Positions 1 to 12,995 of a stretch of 64,000 nucleotides of DNA are shown here, piece after piece. The stretch lies in NCBI GenBank assembly GCA_032622095.1, contig CP136065.1:41391503-41455502 (forward strand). Direction: 5' to 3'. This DNA comes from Siphonodentalium dalli. Lineage: Eukaryota > Mollusca > Scaphopoda > Gadilida > Siphonodentaliidae. Numbering within the stretch: the first letter of the stretch is position 1; every line of letters begins with the position of its first letter. A model generated the notes under the pieces. It saw nothing but the letters and a program-made list of their open reading frames with translations, did no database searches and had not been told where the DNA came from. Made by a program: the position numbers and the translations under genes.

Positions 1-1330
1 GATTCTATATCTAACCACCATTGCTGAGTAAACTGGTAAATCGAAGTTTTGGTTATGTCTTTTTTCTGGCTGTCTATTAACTGTGCCTGGTTCGACCATG
101 CCACGCCGAAACCAGCTGAGTGTATTATTGTTTTAGTAATGTTAATATGTCTAAAGAGTTTACCGTCGTGTTCCATAAGACGAAACAAGATATCATATAG
201 TTTCTTGGCCAGAACGGACCCCTCTCCCGTCATGAGTCTCGACCAGTAGCTTACTATTCTCTGCTTTGCCATTATGGCCAATGGATATCTGCCCAGTTCC
301 CATACACCATGTAATTCGGAGTGCTGGTCTTCATGTGCATCAATATTTTGCAGAATTTTAAATGTACGCTCTCAATTTCTTTCATATTTTCGAACCCCCA
401 TATTTCGCAGCCATATAACACAATTGAAACAACAGTCGAGTCGAACAATTTAAGAGCGACCTCGACTGATAAGTCTAGTTTCCTGACTTTACTCAGTAAG
501 CCAAACATGGCTTTACAAGCGGTTTCTTTAATCATTTTGATTGCATTATGATATCGCCCGGTATAAAATAGTTTTACTCCCAAATAAGGAAACTCGTCCA
601 CAATATCTAATGATTTGTCGCATAATTTGAATTCTACATCTGTCACCACCCTCTCCCTGCTGAAAATTATAACCTTGGTTTTACTAGTGTTCACGTTCAG
701 TTTCCAAGATTCTGCAAAGTCGCTGAAAGCGTCAAGGGTACGTTGCATACTTACAAAATCTTCAGCGAACAGGACAGTATCATCGGCGTAGAGTAAACAT
801 ATAAGTTTCAAATAAATGCCTAATTTGTCGTGGGAAACATTGTTCAACTCGGTCAGGCCATCAACTACACAATCGTGCAGAACTTTTCAAGATCGTTGAT
901 ACAAATCGAAAAGAGGAAAGGGGAGAGCATCACCCCCTGCCGTACTCCCACACTACAGGGGAAAATTTCGGACAGATGTTCATTTTGAGAAACACATGAC
1001 CTTGTCAGACCCACAGACCTTGTCGCCAAACTGTGTCGAAGGCGTTCTGGAAATCAACAAATGTGCATATCAGTTTCTTATTGCTTTTTATGTACAACTC
1101 GATAATACTCTACAATATGAATAATCCGTCTGTAGTTGAATGCCCTTGTCTGAATCCAATTTGATTATCATTTATGACACCGTTTTCTTGGGCGAAAGTA
1201 GAAAGCCTTTTATTCAGTACACTCGTAAATAACTTGCCTATAGCACTCAAGAGTGTGATCCCTCTATGTTCGCAACTTTTCTCCCAGACCCTGGACCAAT
1301 TTCAATCAAATTATGTGTGGTGACTCGGGG
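1..1330 (-). pseudogene. Decayed non-LTR retrotransposon reverse transcriptase (partial)
   Basis: Read on the minus strand, this stretch is a broken reverse transcriptase of a LINE-type element. In order there are GFRQGHSTTDG (about 1,170-1,130), a segment with FVDFQNAFDTVWR (about 1,060-1,020), then the catalytic box LLYADDTVLFAED (about 795-755) followed by WKLNVNTSKTKV, a typical RT thumb-side signature. An open stretch runs 847-272 and stops; the protein continues in another frame from about 300 to the window edge. At least two frame changes and one in-frame stop between the first two motifs show it is not functional. The RT family is clear; the clade (CR1, RTE or similar) is not determined. 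The element continues beyond base 1. Confidence 0.85.
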
Positions 1331-2218
1331 TAACTAGGAGGATGGTATAACAGCGTCAGGTTTTCAAAATTTTATTTTAAAATTAAGTAAAATGTAATTA
1401 AAAAAAAGAAGAAGAAATTATAGTGTTGTTAACTTGAGAAAGGAGTTGAATCTAAGAAGAAATAAAATGTAAATTAATTTGTGTTTGTTTTAAATTTAAT
1501 TAAATGTTGTTTTTTTTTAATTAAAATTTTCAAATGATAAAAGTGTGCGCAAATGTGTCGCAGGCTCCTAGCGCACAAAGGGGCCGCATGCGCCTCTGAT
1601 GTTGAATAAAGGCTCCATAATCTAGTCAATCCTCCACCAAGAGGTCAGTCAAGTAAAGGCAATTTGCTTATGAGTATACACCAGAAGCGGCATCTGAACT
1701 GTTGGACAGGTTTTAATAAAGAAATATATTACATGCGTTGCTTTTTTCAATGTTATAAATTTCTCGTCATGCAGAAAATAAAAAAAACTTCCCAGGCTTT
1801 AAATGAACAGGTGGAATATTATGTGAATGTATGGGCGTAACCACATGCAGTAGAGCTTTGTGGTATGATCTACACCAAAATGGGTTATCAAATTTGACCC
1901 ATAAAGAAATATAATTTTAGGATTGCAAACTACACCCCGTGTACCTGGTATCACCGACCCGGAAGGTATCACCAAACCGGACCGAATGGGAAAGAATGTT
2001 CACGCATATAATATGCGAATATTGTGTTTCTCAATGTAAAACTGACAAGGAACCATACGAAGAAGGAATGTTTACCCACCCGATGTCAGTCGGTTTTCAC
2101 AGATCTAACCATTTACCAATTTTTAGCGAATTATTTCAATAGTCTTTTCTGTTTTGCTCTTTCAAGAAAATCTATTCACTAACATAATCAGCGGCCTTCC
2201 ACACTGCCGACAATATGT
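1331..2218. other. AT-rich non-coding stretch with part of a dispersed repeat
   Basis: No coding segment is recognised. Bases 1,370-1,550 are very A/T-rich. About 60 bases at 1,928-1,990 (core CGGAAGGTATCAC) reappear inverted at 14,603-14,670, so this is a dispersed repeat edge. Confidence 0.5.
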
Positions 2219-2575
2219 CCGTATATAATTGACTTTGTCAAAGGGGCATAGAATTGAACATATTTTTAAAAGCACGTGTCATTCTCAATATGGTGGGACC
2301 ACTATCGATCCAGATAGATGTCAAAGTCGCGAATCAAGATGTCGATAACACCGGATCTTCTGTGCAGTAAATATCAATAGTACTGATAGAGTTCTGGTGA
2401 GTTTTCGCGTGTTTTCGTGTGTATCGGAGACTAATGAGTTGGACGTATCTCATCTAAATATGAATACCATTTTCGAATCATGTATACACATCTATTATGG
2501 ATCGATTAATTAAATTAATTGAACATCCATCTCAGCAGTCAAATTTGCTCAAACAAATAGGCGAATGAAAGATTA
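2219..2575 (+). repeat. Dispersed repeat, copy 1
   Basis: About 350 bases that recur in the same orientation at 6,541-6,905 with scattered substitutions and small indels. Shared landmarks are TCAATATGGTGGGACCAC, ACACCGGATCTTCTGTGCAG and GAGTTCTGGTGAGTTTTCGC. No protein is encoded. The family is unknown to me. Confidence 0.75.
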
Positions 2576-3588
2576 CGTATATATATATATATATACCTTT
2601 ATTTCCTCCAATATTGAAGATTCGATATACATTGTATAATTAATCATATATACATATCATTTGGTACATACAAATGGAACAGATGAAACAGGAAATGTAA
2701 CTAAGAAGAATGATACGATAGAATATGCAACTTACAGTATTAATGAGTTGGCGAATGCCGCCAGGTACAACTGAGAATCGATCTGCTCAATAAATAGGCT
2801 ACAAAAGCTGGCATGAATATACAAAAAACGATATGTACAAGGATAGATAGCCTTCGTGTCAACATAACATATACCTTTACATATAACCATACGAAATGAC
2901 CGGCAAGAGAGCAATCAACCTAGGAAAAGAATATCATTCGAATTATATGTACATGAACACGAGACGAGCTTACATATGTCAGAGACCACATCAACAAACA
3001 CACACCCTCTCGACCACACCCGTACGCATGCACGATCGCAAACACACACAATCGTACATACATACGCTATGATGTACTATCACAACAACACTCAATAAGA
3101 TCATATCGGTGCAGTTTTCCCCACATGTCCATAAACACATATATTCAAATCAACCCACAAACATCAGACAAATACATTTCACACACTTTCTCACAGACAA
3201 TCACGCGCGTGTCAGCATATACATTGTAAACAATGCATCCGCGTGTATATGCATGCACAACCATACATACACTTACTTAAACCAACATACGACTATAGTA
3301 TGGATTTAAATCTTGCATGTGCATGTACGCACCATGCAGCAACATATATCAAAGTACAATCAGGTGTGTTGGCACCCATGAGGCGCGTGCATGAGCATGT
3401 ACATCCATAACTATATGCTTACTCAAAGGACCACATGGTTATCATATAACACAAGATGTTTGGTCGGTTTCGTTATCGGATACAGCCCATATACGGGAAA
3501 GCAATGAGAAGGAGTATCAAATTTGTGACAAAAATGTTGATATTGTGTCTGGAGATATGTCGCTCAATTATTCACATGATTATTGGTG
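2576..3588. other. Simple-sequence-rich non-coding stretch
   Basis: An (AT)n run lies at about 2,577-2,595, and 2,980-3,420 is rich in CA, ACAC and CATAC words. Short reading frames here follow the low-complexity composition and match nothing I recognise. Confidence 0.5.
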
Positions 3589-3996
3589 TTAACGCGCGAA
3601 CTTAGTTACAATTGCTGTTTGGTAGCTACTCCACATGTGGTTGGCCAGCTTTACAAAGAAGTTGATAAGCATGAGTTCAATTTGAATGGGACCCTCCATC
3701 TGAGCTGGTATGCACCCAAGGAAGACTGCTACCAGATTCATGGAAGATAGGGAGTCAAGAAAACAAGACGTGTCTGTACCAAGCATGTCAATTATTTTAT
3801 ACCAGACCTGATTGCGGGACTGGCATAAATATGGACATTCAGTTATAACATGCACCACATCACAAGCTATTTCCAGTTCGCACAGCGAACAGTTTGAATT
3901 GAAATCATAAGCCGACTTTGCGATGAGTTGTCCTGCAACCGTGTAAAGGTGCTTATCTTGTGGGAACAGTTTACAGGATTTCCAAAGTCTAGACAT
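3589..3996 (-). pseudogene. 3' end fragment of a LINE ORF2 (zinc-knuckle-like tail)
   Basis: An open frame of about 135 codons on the minus strand has a C-x2-C...H-x4-C pattern (CSLCELE, then HVITEC), followed by CQSRNQVW. This arrangement is typical of the cysteine/histidine tail after the RT domain of non-LTR retrotransposons. There is no RT domain upstream on the same strand, so it is a 3' fragment. It has the same strand as the RT remnant at 1-1,330 but is separated by more than 2 kb of unrelated sequence; whether both came from one insertion is unknown. The open frame may not start at a true ATG. Confidence 0.6.
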
Positions 3997-4199
3997 GCAT
4001 GGAAAGAGAAGGTTGAATAGATTGAAAAATGCTGAGGTTTACATTAGATTTCACTTTACAACGCCAATCTTCTGTATATACTGTGAAAGTACATTTATTC
4101 GTGGTGTTCCAATTTTCGTGATTTTCGTGGTTGTTGATAACCACGAAATTAAAAACCCCACGAAAAGTATGATATTTTCGAAACAGTCGCCATTTTGAG

Positions 4200-7091
4200 A
4201 ATGTCATGCGGGAGGTAAATGTAACTCTATTGGCCCATATATGTATATTCAGAGCCTTGAGAGTTATGTTATGAGAAGAACATGACTTTCGCCTAGGTTA
4301 TATAGGTTTATGTACTACAATCCCGTTTAATATTGACATTCTCAATAGTCGTCAACTAAATCTTGGACATAAAGCATTACGTACTTACTTACACACGACA
4401 TGCTGATTAATTATATATATCTGATCACAAGAACATGCATACTGTCGGTTCGGATATAGTTTAGTCGTATCATAATCAGGTGCGTATTGAGACCCAATAT
4501 GGCGAAAAAGCCCATCTAGATTCAAGCTACTTCATCTTACTTGCCATGCATTAAATTTTGTCATCAGAGACAGTGTTTCTGTTTTTTTAACTGGGGTGTC
4601 TCGCCCAACCTCATTCAAACCGTTCATCAGGGGGACAAATCTATATATCCATGCATTTTTCGGGCTACACCCGAAGTCAATGTTCTCTTAGTCTGGGTTT
4701 TGGCTCAATTCTAGATCTGATGTATAACTCTGGCGAATCGCGTGGAAAGCATGACCGCCTATATGAAACATTCTGTACTTCATGTATATACTATGGTGCA
4801 TATCAAGCAAAATGGTCGGCATGACAGACGCCATCTTGTCTGGAGTCTAAGCGACCACAACACGCCAGGATTATTACACTTCAGAATGGGGTTTCTGCGG
4901 TGGTCCAAACGTGATACCAAATCGAAGGCATCAAACATTTCGTATGCGATAGTGCAATTGAAACTCTCTGGGCTCTCTGTCTATTACTCGTCGATATATT
5001 TGGAGGTTCATGTGAGCCATTCCCGTTTAATGTGTGTAGATAGTTTGCAACGGAGGGCGTATACACGCTCTAAACATATCACGGACATTTCTCATTATTT
5101 TCAGCATCGAAGAGTCACAAATGTCGATAACTGGCGTCGTAAATATCTCATTAAAATGTAATCATTAGCTTTCAACATCGAAAACGAAAACTATAGTGGA
5201 GTCAAGTCAGGTAAGACATCTTTAACGGTGCTCCTGGAATCATTATCTAAATAGGGGTCCGCACTAATACCATGGAATCGATGTTCAACTTCACCGGATA
5301 TTGGTCATTTAATTGTATACGGACTTCATCTGTTTCAGATAGTCATACCAAGTTCTGTTCCGATTTTCTTCAGACTATATGAAACAATAAAGAGTGTGTA
5401 TGTTATATATCAAAGATTGAAAAGAACTTCAAATTTGCGACCACTTTTTGCAAGACATTTCAGATTATACTAAGATTGTCGGCATTTTGTGTATTTAATC
5501 ACCAATATTAAAAATCGATTAAAGTGACTGGATATGGGCATAAAGTCTGATTTCGAGACTTCGACGTAAAACCAGCATTATCCCAACATATTACACTAGC
5601 TGGTTCACGTCGAAGGAAACTAGGACAGACGGACTCACAGAAAGACCTACTCAAGTCACCGATTAGTTTGAGCCGATTTTTCTTCAGAGCAGAATAGAAG
5701 AATAAAGAGCGTTCTCCCAAATTAATAACAATTAATGTCATAACAATATAATAATTTTGCGGCTGTGTGATTGGGGGATCTATTCCTGATTTGGCAAATA
5801 AAGAGCGTTTATTTTGTATGTCAACGATTGGAAGCAGCTGGCAAAATGATATTACTTTGGAAAGATTTTTCAGGGTATACAAATGTTTTTTTTTTCGATC
5901 AGCAATTCGTGTATTTAGCGACCCATCTTTACCTTCTTCCAAATACATGGAAGTATGAACGAGCCATGGCCATGTAATGTGCATCGGCATCTAAACACCC
6001 TGAGAACATTTCTCAAATTTTCAGCATCGAAAAGTCACAATGTTCATTAAAATGTTCTCATTAGTTTTCAGGATTGAACACGAAAACTATAGTTGAGCAA
6101 AGTCAGACTGGAGATCATTACTGATGCTCCGGGAGCCATTATCTCAATAGGGGTTCGCACTAATAGTTTGGAAATCGATGTATAGATGTTGGTCAAGTCA
6201 TAGATAAGTTGGGTACTGATTGTTCTCAGAGCAAAGAATAATAAGGAGCGTTCTAGTTAGTCTATTCCTGATATGGTAATACAACGAGCGTCAGATATGT
6301 AGAGGATAAACATGTTTTTCTGGTGTGATTTGGGACGATTATCTGTGGAGTTTTGAGATGGAAAATACAGTTTTAAATACCGGCGCAGCGTGTAGCCGGT
6401 AAAACGGATATTTTGCATCGGAAAACCTACCGAAAAACGTCCCAAATCAAACAGACAGCATGTTTATCCCCATTCTAAATCACACACAATAGCAAAATCA
6501 TGCTATAGCCATACAAATCTACCCACGAATTGCTGCAGTGGACGGTATATAATTGATTTTGTCAAAGAAGCATAGGATTGACCATATTTAAAAAAAAGCA
6601 CATGTCATTCTCAATATGGTGGGACCACTTTCGATCCAGATAGATGTCAAGGGGCGGACCAAGATGTCAGTAACACCGGATCTTCTGTGCAGTAAATATC
6701 CATAGTACTTATAGAGTTCTGGTGAGTTTTCGCGTGTTTCGTATGTATCTGAGACTGATGAGTTGGACTAATTATCTCATCTGAATATGAGTCCGTATAC
6801 ATTTTCGAATCATGTATACACATATAATATGGGTGGATTAATTAAATTAATTGAACAGTCATCTCAGCAGTCAAATTTCCTCATTCAAAAAGGCGAATGA
6901 AAATGACGTATACATAAGTCCATGTTCACACGAACATGCATGCTGTCGTTTCGGATAACAGTTTAGTCGTATCCGAATCGGGTTTGTATTAAGACCCCAC
7001 ATGGCGAAACAATACCATACGACTATGGTAATATAAGACGGTCATGTTGTGGACACAGTTAATACCATGTATTAAGGAGGTTATCCTGCCA
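4200..7091. repeat. Degenerate dispersed and tandem repeats
   Basis: No gene is recognised. Bases 4,430-4,680 resemble 6,925-7,030 and 11,925-12,235 (for example ACATGCATRCTGTCG and CTCGCCCAACCTC). Bases about 5,060-5,290 resemble 5,990-6,180 (TTTTCAGCATCGAARAGTCA, CGAAAACTATAGT), so an old direct duplication is present. Bases 6,541-6,905 are the second copy of the 2,219-2,575 repeat. The open frame at 4,742-5,161 crosses a repeat also seen at 13,040-13,100 and is not believed. Confidence 0.65.
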
Positions 7092-10000
7092 TCTATATCT
7101 ATATTTGCGAATGTCTGTCTGTCTGTCTGTCTGTCTGTGTTCTATAGAAATTCACAGGGGACCACCTAGATGACAAAAAAGGGGTCTAATAGGGGTAACT
7201 TTTTACGAGAAAGATAATGGCGAGGGTTATAATTTTATAAAGTGACGCCGCTGTTGTCAGGGGCAGAAAAGGGGGAGGGTCAGAACAAAAATTGTCGCCG
7301 ATTGCCACCAATCTTAAATATAATCATCCCCATAACATGAGGAATCTAATGGTGTGGTTTAAATATGTCAAAAGTCGCGCCGTTCGCGCCAGGGATGCCC
7401 GGAAGGGGAGAGGGGCACCAAAATGGATCAAAATAACTTTAGCGCCGAATTCTATCAAATTTATGCACATTCTTCTGAGATCTTCTCCATGATACAAGGA
7501 ATCTTATTGCGTGATTTAAAGACGCCAAATTGGTGTCGTTGGGATTAGAGATTTGGGGCGGTAGGTGGGTACTAAATCTGATAAGTATTGGTTTAGTCGC
7601 CGATTGCCACGAAACTTATTCATCCCATGATATGAGGTGTCTAATGGCGTGGCTTAAAGCTGTCAAACGTGGCGTCATTCGAGTCAGGGGTGCCCTGAAA
7701 CGAAGAGGGGCACCAAAATTGATACACATTATCTTTAGCGCCAATTGCCACCAAATTGATACACATTCTTATCCATGATATGAGGTATCTAATCGCGTGA
7801 CGTCATATTGGTGCTGCTTTTGTGAGAGATGGGGTGGGATGGGGTGAGCACTAAATTTGATAAAAAATTGTTTAGTCGCGGATTAGCACCAAACAAACAA
7901 ATAATAATATCCAAAGTTTAGTGCCAATTAATCAAACACATACACGTTCTTCTCAAATGATACAATGAATCAAATATTTGCGAACATCTAGCTTTCTGTG
8001 TTATATATATAACTTTAAGGGTACAATCGAGATGGCACCAAGGGGGTCTGACAGGGGTAACTTTTTACGAGTAATATAATGGTCAGGGTTAAACTTTTCT
8101 AAAGTTAAGTTGTTGATACGAGGGATATAAACGTGTGATTTAAGACGCGAAATTGGTGCCGTTTGTGTGAGAGATGGGGGGGGGGGGGGTAATAAATATG
8201 ATAAGAATTTGTTTAGTGGCCGAATACCACCAAACTTATATATAATCATCTCAATTATATAATGCATGCATGAGTCTAATATACCTGGTTTATATAAGAT
8301 AAAAGTGGCGCGATTCAAGTCATACATGAGGGGAGTTGCACCAAAGTCGATACAAATATATTAATAGCACTGATTCCACCAAATTCATGCACGTTCGTAT
8401 CTAATGATATGATTAATTAAATCACATTTGGGGCCATTTGGTTCATGGATGGCGAGAGGAGATTCACTAGCATTTATAAGAATGTTCAATTCGCCGATAT
8501 CCAACACAGTTATATATAGTCATCTCCCAGGCCATCTCCATGTCGTTATGAGGAGTTGTTGACATTCTAAGTTCACAATCTGGACAAATGGTGACCGTAT
8601 TAAGTTACTTGAACAATTATTTTGAGTGTGTTTTATTCAAGGGCATAGCGCTGTAGGCGTCGAACATACTAAATATACCCCATGTTGTCATTTCCCTTGC
8701 ACAAGATATAATCGAACCTTCATGGTATGTGCAAGTAGGGTCTTGGTCGATGCATGCCAATAGGTTAGTGTGAAATGTTCTGAACGCCCGCTGTTTTCTC
8801 CAGATCGAGAACCGATGTTATTCGGGTTACACCATTAATATTTTAAACGCGGGGAGTGCTAGCGTAGCATCCAGCTGATTCGAACTTAGGAGGTTTTTTG
8901 TCCCTTCTGTAAATTGAAGATATATTTTGGTCGGACAATAGACAATTTTTCTTACCAATATAGTATGCTCGTTGTACGCAAAAATGGGGTTGACCCAGAA
9001 AAATTGTTAAAGAAGCGATCTTGGTGTCATTCAACGCGGGATAATCTGTGGTACAACATATCCAAAATCCGATTTGGGGACAATCCAGGATCCAAGATGG
9101 CGTCCAACATGGCCGCACTTAGTCAAAAGAGACTCTGGTTGAGAAATTATTCGATTATAATGAGAACAAATATTGCCATATGTATACAAATAACTTTAAG
9201 GGTACAATCGAGATGGCACCAAGGCGGTCTGACAGTGGTAACTTTTTACGAGTAAGATAATGGTCAGGGTTAAACTTTTCTAAAGTGACGTTATTGATAC
9301 GAGGAATATAAACGTGTGATTTAAAGACGCGAAATTGGTGCCGTTTGTGTGAGAGATGGGGGGGGGGGGTACTAAATATGATAAGAATTTGTTCAGTTGC
9401 CGAATACCACCAAACTTATATATAATCATCTCCATTATACAATGCATGCATGAGTCTAATAGACGTGGTTTATATATGGCACAAGTGGCGCGGTTCAAGT
9501 CACGCATGAGTGGAGTTGCAACAAAGTCGATACAAATATATTAATAGCACTGATTCCACCAAATTCATGCACGTTCGTATCTAATGATATGATTAATTAA
9601 ATCACATTTGGGGCCATTTGGTTCATGGATGGCGAGAGGAGATTCACTAGCATTTATAAGAATGTTCAATTCGCCGATATCCAACACAGTTATATATAGT
9701 CATCTCCCAGGCCATCTCCATGTCGTTATGAGGAGTTGTTGACATTCTAAGTTCACAATCTGGACAAATGGTGACCGTATTAAGTTACTTGAACAATTAT
9801 TTTGAGTGTGTTTTATTCAAGGGCATAGCGCTGTAGGCGTCGAACATACTAAATATACCCCATGTTGTCATTTCCCTTGCACAAGATATAATCGAACCTT
9901 CATGGTATGTGCAAGTAGGGTCTTGGTCGATGCATGCCAATAGGTTAGTGTGAAATGTTCTGAACGCCCGCTGTTTTCTCCAGATCGAGAACCGATGTTA

Positions 10001-11906
10001 TTCGGGTTACACCATTAATATTTTAAACGCGGGGAGTGCTAGCGTAGCATCCAGCTGATTCGAACTTAGGAGGTTTTTTGTCCCTTCTGTAAATTGAAGA
10101 TATATTTTGGTCGGACAATAGACAATTTTTCTTACCAATATAGTATGCTCGTTGTACGCAAAAATGGGGTTGACTCAGAAAAATTGTTAAAGAAGCGATC
10201 TTGGTGTCATTCAACGCGGGATAATCTGTGGTACAACATATCCAAAATCCGATTTGGGGACAATCCAGGATCCAAGATGGCGTCCAACATGGCCGCACTT
10301 AGTCAAAAGAGACTCTGGTTGAGAAATTATTCGATTATAATGAGAACAAATATTGCCATATGTATACAAATAACTTTAAGGGTACAATCGAGATGGCACC
10401 AAGGCGGTCTGACAGTGGTAACTTTTTACGAGTAAGATAATGGTCAGGGTTAAACTTTTCTAAAGTGACGTTATTGATACGAGGAATATAAACGTGTGAT
10501 TTAAAGACGCGAAATTGGTGCCGTTTGTGTGAGAGATGGGGGGGGGGGGTACTAAATATGATAAGAATTTGTTCAGTTGCCGAATACCACCAAACTTATA
10601 TATAATCATCTCCATTATACAATGCATGCATGAGTCTAATAGACGTGGTTTATATATGGCACAAGTGGCGCGGTTCAAGTCACGCATGAGTGGAGTTGCA
10701 ACAAAGTCGATACAAATATATTAATAGCACTGATTCCGCCAAATCCATGCACGTTCGTCTCTAGTGACATGATTAATTATATCACATTTGGGGCCGTTTG
10801 GGTATTGGATGGGGAGAGGAGATTCACTAGCATATATAAGAATGTTCAATTCGCCGATATCCAACAAAGTTATATATAGTCATCTCCCATGCCATCTCCA
10901 CGTCGTTATAAGGAGTGGTTGGCATTCCAATCTCACAATCTCGACAAATGGTGACCGAATTAAGTCACTTGAACAATTATATCTTCTCAACTGTCATATT
11001 TATATGGGGATGGAAATCAGGGCATTCCTATAATGATCTAGCAATACATATACATAGAAGAAAGCATTAACAGTATATTTAAGAGCTACATATATTCATT
11101 CAAACTGAGGGACCTTGAATCGTCAGAGAATTGCATATTAGAATGGCTCATGTATATGTTATAACACGATTGAGTCTGTCTCATTCAATATAGTTTCCAC
11201 AAAAACAGTTACAATTGACAAGAGCTATGGAAATGTAGTGCAGACCTGTTCAAAAAGAGTGGTCGCAGTGTGCAGTCAGACATGGTTTGGTTACTTCTGA
11301 GATAAAGGAAAACGCAGTCCGTAGCACATGACTTTTCAGGATCCTCTGACAAGGGTTTATCTGCCAGATACAGAGGATTTCTTTCATATTTTAGAACAGA
11401 CGCATCGCCTAACATAAACAATTCAAACTATCGCTGTGTCGGACACATGTAGCTGCTACATACATGCATAACATCATTTCTTTTACACTGAAAATGATTA
11501 GCCAGTATATATAACAGAGGAGCACCTGGACATCTCTTTAAGACATCTGTATCTTCATGAAGATGTGATAAACTAGATTGATTGATTGATTGATTGATTG
11601 ATACATCTCTATGTAAAACACAATTGTCGTCTTTTATTGTTTCGAACTAATGTGTTAAATAAATAAATAATTCTTTATTGTGGGAGGGAATAAACGCGAT
11701 AACCAAAATGATAATCGCTCCGATCTGACAAGGTGAGCCACTACTTATATTCCAAGTGTAAGAATCATGTTTTGTGATGCCATTTTGATATACAATTTAT
11801 GAGAATACGTGTAACACTTTGAGAGCACGAGTATTCTCTATTCCCACCAAATATCCAGATGGTTTCACATCACTTTAACCTGGGCAACGCCGGGTAACCC
11901 TGCTAG
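7092..11906 (+). mobile_element. Helitron-like (rolling-circle) non-autonomous element
   Basis: The proposed 5' end is TC at 7,092 after an A (TCTATATCTATATTTGCG, then CTGT repeats). The proposed 3' end is CTAG at 11,903-11,906 followed by T, preceded by a short GC hairpin (CCTGGGCAACGCCGGG, 11,879-11,894). A 5' TC, a 3' hairpin plus CTRR, insertion between A and T and no target-site duplication are the known hallmarks of Helitrons. No Rep/helicase protein is present, so it would be non-autonomous. The interior is built of degenerate copies of a sequence containing GGTAACTTTTTACGAG (7,195; 8,057; 9,237; 10,417). Two nested Helitron-like units are an alternative. Confidence 0.55.
8345..10720 (+). 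repeat. Near-identical 1,180-bp tandem duplication
   Basis: Bases about 8,345-9,524 and 9,525-10,704 are almost identical at a constant offset of 1,180; one visible difference is GACCCAG versus GACTCAG (about 8,991 and 10,171). A third, more diverged part copy follows to about 11,010, and a diverged part copy precedes at 8,008-8,344. The pattern indicates a recent unequal exchange within an older array. Open frames inside appear twice because of the duplication and are not credible genes. Confidence 0.9.
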
Positions 11907-12290
11907 TATATAATAAAGCCACTTCATCTTACGTGCATGCAAGAAAAAGAAATAATGTCTAGATCATTTCCATTTCACCTTCACCAATTCATGCTTATGT
12001 ATTACCATAACATGTACTTTATATTAAATCACAGTGGGTTGTAGGAGAGGGGTTCCGCCCCTTTCAAATCTTCCCGGGAAAGTTTCCCAAACCCCCTATC
12101 AGTTACGTGCATGCATTAAATTTTGTCCTCAGAGACAGGGTTTGTGTTTTTAATTTTTTACTTGGGTGATATCTCGCCCAACCTCGATCAAACCGTTCAA
12201 CAAGGAGACCAATGTAGATATTAGTGTGTTGGATCAATTAAGTGAACAAAGCAATGATAAATCTGACACAAAACTTCGCAACAAAAGATA
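11907..12290. other. Non-coding, remnant of dispersed repeat
   Basis: Contains a copy of the repeat seen at 4,530-4,640 (CATGCATTAAATTTTGTC and CTCGCCCAACCTC). No gene is recognised. Confidence 0.5.
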
Positions 12291-12303
12291 AATAATTATG
12301 CGT

Positions 12304-12332
12304 CCGGGGGGGGGGGGGGGGGGGGGGGGGGT
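12304..12332 (+). repeat. Long poly-G run
   Basis: About 26 consecutive G residues. On either side and at 12,795-12,960 are GGGGTGGGTGGG-type words, so the region is a strong candidate for G-quadruplex formation and for assembly length error. Confidence 0.9.
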
Positions 12333-12995
12333 GGGAAAAAATGTTCAGGCACGTATGCTGATTTTTTACTTTTGACCCTTGTTGGGACCCACCCACCCCA
12401 TCGTCCAAATTTTTTTCCGCTTTCGGCAGTTTTTTCCGACCATTTTTGGACACCCACCCCCTTTTAAGACTAAAACAGATTTGCGCACGGGGGTGGAAAT
12501 AAAGTTTTTTCCGGGCACATATGCCAGGGTGGGTGGGTGGTCGATAGGACCAACAAACAATTTTTTCCGCAACTCAAAAATATTATACAAACAGTATAGC
12601 CTGTAGCCCATGCTAATGGATTGAATTTTGAAATCCAAGATGGCTGCTGGCAGCCATGTCTTTTTTGACCGAATGACCCCCAAAATGACTCGTTCCTATT
12701 TACATGTCAATGTTAACATCCATGACTAATAGTGTGCACTGAAATTCATATACAGCTGTTTACAGTGAATTTCCCCCCGCAAATCTCTGTTTTAGTGTTA
12801 AAAGGGGGTGGGTGTCCAAAAATGGTCGGAAAAAAACTGCCGAAATTAAAAAAAAAATGGACGCGGGGGTGGGTGGGTCCCAACAAAGGTCGAAATTCAA
12901 AAATCAGCATACGTGCCTGCAAATTTTTTCCGACTCCCCCCTGACTTGCGGGGGGGGGGAATTCACTGTAAACAGCTGTATATGAATTTATGTGC
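12330..12995. mobile_element. G-rich foldback elements
   Basis: Two inverted layers are visible. An outer pair places 12,340-12,480 (GTTGGGACCCACCCACC, GACCATTTTTGGACACCCAC) against 12,795-12,920 in inverted form. An inner pair has TATACAGCTGTTTACAGTGA (12,750-12,769) matching the reverse complement at 12,960-12,985. This looks like one foldback element inside another. No protein is encoded; open frames here are translations of the G-rich repeat. Confidence 0.6.

Noticed and set aside
4742-5161. 139-codon frame on plus
   Set aside because: It crosses dispersed repeat sequence also found at 13.04 kb and has no recognisable domain.
8843-10724. Pairs of frames of 62-113 codons, each present twice
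   Set aside because: They recur only because of the 1,180-bp duplication, overlap each other on opposite strands and show no domain.
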